In this document: one piece after another, positions 62,089-64,000 of the stretch
Layout of the letters: the number at the start of each line of letters is the position of its first letter
Position numbering within the stretch: the first letter of the stretch is position 1
NCBI GenBank assembly: GCA_041737835.1
Contig: JBGSQY010000050.1
Reading direction: 5' to 3' (one strand)
Source: Bythopirellula sp041737835
GTDB lineage: Bacteria; Planctomycetota; Planctomycetia; Pirellulales; Lacipirellulaceae
DNA length: 64,000 nucleotides
Program-made: the position numbers and the translations under genes
Notes under the pieces: generated by a model
Told to the model about the DNA's origin: nothing
Databases searched by the model: none
Seen by the model: only the letters and a program-made list of their open reading frames with translations

Positions 62089-62754
62089 ATGAAAATGAAC
62101 AGAAATCTTTTGGCCTTATTGGTCATGGCAACGATGGCTCTACCTGTTGCCATGGCACAGCAGTCGTCCTATCAAGCCGCTACTTCGGCAGCACAAGGCA
62201 ACGAAAGTTCGTCCGCAGAGGATGCGCGTTTGGAAAGTCATATCGCATCGTGCCTGATCCTCGCGAGTTTGAAAGAACAGGAGCTGAGCAAATTTGCTAA
62301 GGACAAAATCGATGAGGACAATGTCGAAGATTTCGCCAAAAAAATGGTGAAGTCACACGATAAGATGGTTTCGAAGCTCGAAGAGTTTGCTCCCCATGCT
62401 GCGTCGGTAAGTCTTTCGGACGAGAGCGACAACGATTCTAGCAATCAACGTGTTCGCAACGCTGCTTATGGCCAAGATCCGGTCGATCGCAAGCTGTTCA
62501 CAATTCAGCGCCGTGCAGCCGAAAAGTGCCTCTCCATGATCAAGGAAGAAATGGAAGGTAAGGATAGCAATAAGCTAGCCGAGGCCTACGTGGCCCAACA
62601 AATCGGCGCGCAGATTGGTATGATCGCCGAATTGACCGCAGCCGAGCGCTCGGCGTCGGGCGATTTGAAAGAAGTGATTCAAGAAGCGAAGCAGACGGCT
62701 GAAGATCACCTCGCCGAAGCGAAAGACTTGATGAAGGAACTGAAGAAGTCCTAA
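62089..62754 (+). CDS. secreted DUF4142 domain protein
   Basis: 221 residues; AAGGAG lies 7 bases before the ATG. A signal peptide (NLLALLVMATMALPVAMAQ) is followed by a helical bundle typical of DUF4142 (ferritin-like) proteins: LESHIASCLILASLKEQELSKFAKDK...VEDFAKKMVKSHDKMVSKLEEFAP, then IQRRAAEKCLSMIKEEMEGKDSNKLAEAYVAQQIGAQIGMIAELTAAE. It is probably periplasmic, often seen in stress settings. It has its own strong terminator and a sigma-54-like promoter. Confidence 0.8.
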   Translation: MKMNRNLLALLVMATMALPVAMAQQSSYQAATSAAQGNESSSAEDARLESHIASCLILASLKEQELSKFAKDKIDEDNVEDFAKKMVKSHDKMVSKLEEFAPHAASVSLSDESDNDSSNQRVRNAAYGQDPVDRKLFTIQRRAAEKCLSMIKEEMEGKDSNKLAEAYVAQQIGAQIGMIAELTAAERSASGDLKEVIQEAKQTAEDHLAEAKDLMKELKKS

Positions 62755-62780
62755 TCAAAGAAAGTTCGCCTGAGACCGAA

Positions 62781-62823
62781 GCGGTTCGTTGTCGCATAAC
62801 CTGTGGCAACGAACCGCTTTTTT
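62781..62823 (+). terminator. rho-independent terminator of the DUF4142 gene
   Basis: GCGGTTCGTTG (62781-62791) and CAACGAACCGC (62807-62817) form a perfect 11-bp stem with further inner pairing, directly followed by TTTTTT. Confidence 0.95.
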
Positions 62824-62880
62824 GTTTCCAACGTTGAGATTGAGTATTTAAGATCATCGCAGGGTGGCCAAACATTCGCT

Positions 62881-62912
62881 CCTAAATTTGGCCACTCGCT
62901 GCAATAAAATAG
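62881..62912. repeat. 32-bp direct repeat right of the DUF4142 gene
   Basis: CCTAAATTTGGCCACTCGCTGCAATAAAATAG by position; 27 of 32 bases match 61593-61624, in the same orientation. The two copies enclose the whole DUF4142 transcription unit with its promoter and terminator. Confidence 0.8.
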
Positions 62913-62933
62913 ACGCACGTCGTTAGACAAAAA

Positions 62934-63051
62934 GTCATTCTGAGAGGAGTTCTGCGACTCGAAGAATCTAGCTTCCATTATTTCACGTTTTCGATGCGTG
63001 GATGTACTGCTAACCAGATCCTTCAGTCCCCTAGGCTCTCTCAGGATGACA
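62934..63051. repeat. intergenic palindromic element, family A, copy 2
   Basis: Begins GTCATTCTGAGAGGAG and ends CTCTCTCAGGATGAC, an inverted repeat. The interior (GAAGAATCTAGCTTCCAT...CACGTTTTCGATGCG...ACTGCTAACCAGATCC) is homologous to the copy at 12029-12129. Confidence 0.8.
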
Positions 63052-63244
63052 TGCTAAGCGCCTAGCCCCCATTCCTGGCCATCCCCAAAAAAATTCGTCC
63101 TATTCGTGGTTTCAATTTTTTATCAATTTTGAAATCGCGAATAGACCCTGCCAAGTTGACCAAGTTGGACAAGTTGACCGTCTTGTAATGAGAAATCCAA
63201 ACATTTGCACAAGAATGATGACTTGCAGGCTACCTATTTTCGCA

Positions 63245-64000
63245 CTAGAAGCTCTGGCTCAGATCGATCGTCACGTCGTGGCCGCGCGTCGAGGTGGGGG
63301 CACCTTGGCTGGGGGCATTGACCAAACCACGCTCGTGCCGGCCCCACCAGGCGTCGGATTCTTCCACCGACCAGGCCGTGGCTTCCACGCAATGCGAGAT
63401 CATTTGCGCCAGATCGCGGGCCGTTTGGGGACGCTTCGCGCGAGATTTTTCGAGGCAGGAAAGGATCGCATTTTCCAGCGCGGCAGGGACTTCCAGTCGT
63501 GTCCGTTCCGAGGGCGCAATCGGCGGCGTATCGACATGTTTGCGGCACAAGTCCATCACGTTTTCCGCATCGAAGACCGGTCCTCCGGTGAGCAGGTAAT
63601 AACCCACGGCCCCCACGGCGTACAGATCGCTACGCGCATCGACCGTGTTCGGCATTTGAATCGCCTCGGGCGACATGTAGAGCGGCGTCCCCGTGAGTGC
63701 GCTTTGCTGGGTCATCGATTGCTGCTTGCCGTCGTCGAGTGCCTTCACGAGACCAAAGTCGAGCACCTTCACCACGTCGGGTTCGCCGCCCCGGCGATTG
63801 AGCATGATGTTGGCCGGCTTGATGTCGCGATGCACCAGACCCAGCGAATGAGCTTCGTACAGCGAACTGCAAACTTGCGTGAGAATGTGAATCACCCGCG
63901 AAGCGGGTTGCGGTCCGTAACGCTCGACCAGCGATTGCAGGTCGATGCCGTCGAGGTATTCCATCGCATAGTAGAACACCCCTTCGGGCGTGCGGCCGTA
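63245..64000 (-). CDS. Hanks-type serine/threonine protein kinase (5' partial)
   Basis: The frame runs off the right edge of the window, so the N-terminal lobe is missing; 251 codons are visible. The catalytic loop HRDIKPANIML, the DFG motif (VLDFGLVKAL), the activation segment GTPLYMSPEA and the helix-F Asp (DARSDLYAVG) are intact, so the kinase should be active. The C-terminal tail after about residue 215 is short and has no membrane segment visible, unlike many bacterial sensor kinases. Role unknown. Confidence 0.93.
   Translation of the reverse strand, partial: YGRTPEGVFYYAMEYLDGIDLQSLVERYGPQPASRVIHILTQVCSSLYEAHSLGLVHRDIKPANIMLNRRGGEPDVVKVLDFGLVKALDDGKQQSMTQQSALTGTPLYMSPEAIQMPNTVDARSDLYAVGAVGYYLLTGGPVFDAENVMDLCRKHVDTPPIAPSERTRLEVPAALENAILSCLEKSRAKRPQTARDLAQMISHCVEATAWSVEESDAWWGRHERGLVNAPSQGAPTSTRGHDVTIDLSQSF

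Larger units (their letters stand above)
62824..63244. other. intergenic region with repeats before the kinase gene
   Basis: About 420 bp with no credible gene. It holds the right copy of the 32-bp repeat (62881-62912) and the second family A palindromic element (62934-63051), plus short AT-rich stretches downstream of the minus-strand kinase stop. Confidence 0.7.

Overview
The window looks like chromosomal DNA of a planctomycete, most likely of the Pirellulales/Lacipirellula type. The signs are DUF1559 proteins with pilin-like N-termini, many PEP-CTERM proteins whose tails carry a dockerin-like DFDGDGDVDGRDFLAWQ motif, ECF sigma factors paired with FecR-like or small membrane anti-sigma proteins, DUF1570, a Hanks-type kinase, and a GC-rich genome full of intergenic palindromic repeats. 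This assignment rests on gene content read by eye, not on a database search.

Layout. 1-2.6 kb: the end of a DUF2339 membrane protein and a DUF3999 partner. 2.6-6.3 kb (minus): a DevBCA-like ABC exporter with a CerR-type TetR regulator. 6.4-13.2 kb (minus): an operon headed by an ECF sigma factor and a small membrane anti-sigma candidate, then three tandem GspF-like proteins, three small pseudopilin-like proteins and a DUF1559-like pseudopilin, with no GspE ATPase in view. 13.5-25.6 kb: a secreted lipase-like hydrolase, an AT-rich lipoprotein, tRNA-His, a DUF1570 metallopeptidase-like protein with a 50-residue membrane protein immediately downstream, a sugar isomerase-like protein, a two-gene ABC exporter, a Gfo/Idh/MocA oxidoreductase, a DUF3748 propeller and a DedA protein.

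26.3-53.7 kb is an extended polysaccharide locus, probably for mannan/galactomannan: GH5, a sodium:solute symporter, GH130 phosphorylase and a divergent LacI regulator, then two similar cassettes (PEP-CTERM protein(s), DUF1559, secreted glycoside hydrolase). The first carries two GH113-like enzymes; the second carries a GH39/51-like enzyme and a GH2 beta-galactosidase-like enzyme. Between the cassettes lie lysA, a PIN-domain toxin-antitoxin pair flanked by a 76-bp duplication of the lysA 3' end, and an ECF sigma/FecR pair. No SusC/SusD pair is visible.

53.7-60 kb: an RND efflux adaptor and pump (the pump has a single-base frameshift), then glutamate decarboxylase. 60-63.2 kb is an accessory stretch: an unknown protein, HicAB between two copies of a hairpin repeat, a GNAT acetyltransferase, and a DUF4142 gene with a sigma-54-like promoter and a strong terminator. 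The window ends inside a Ser/Thr kinase gene on the minus strand.

The most interesting signals are the two toxin-antitoxin modules that are each bracketed by direct repeats, the orphan triple-GspF/pseudopilin operon under ECF control, and the mannan locus whose enzymes carry PEP-CTERM and shortened dockerin-like tags.
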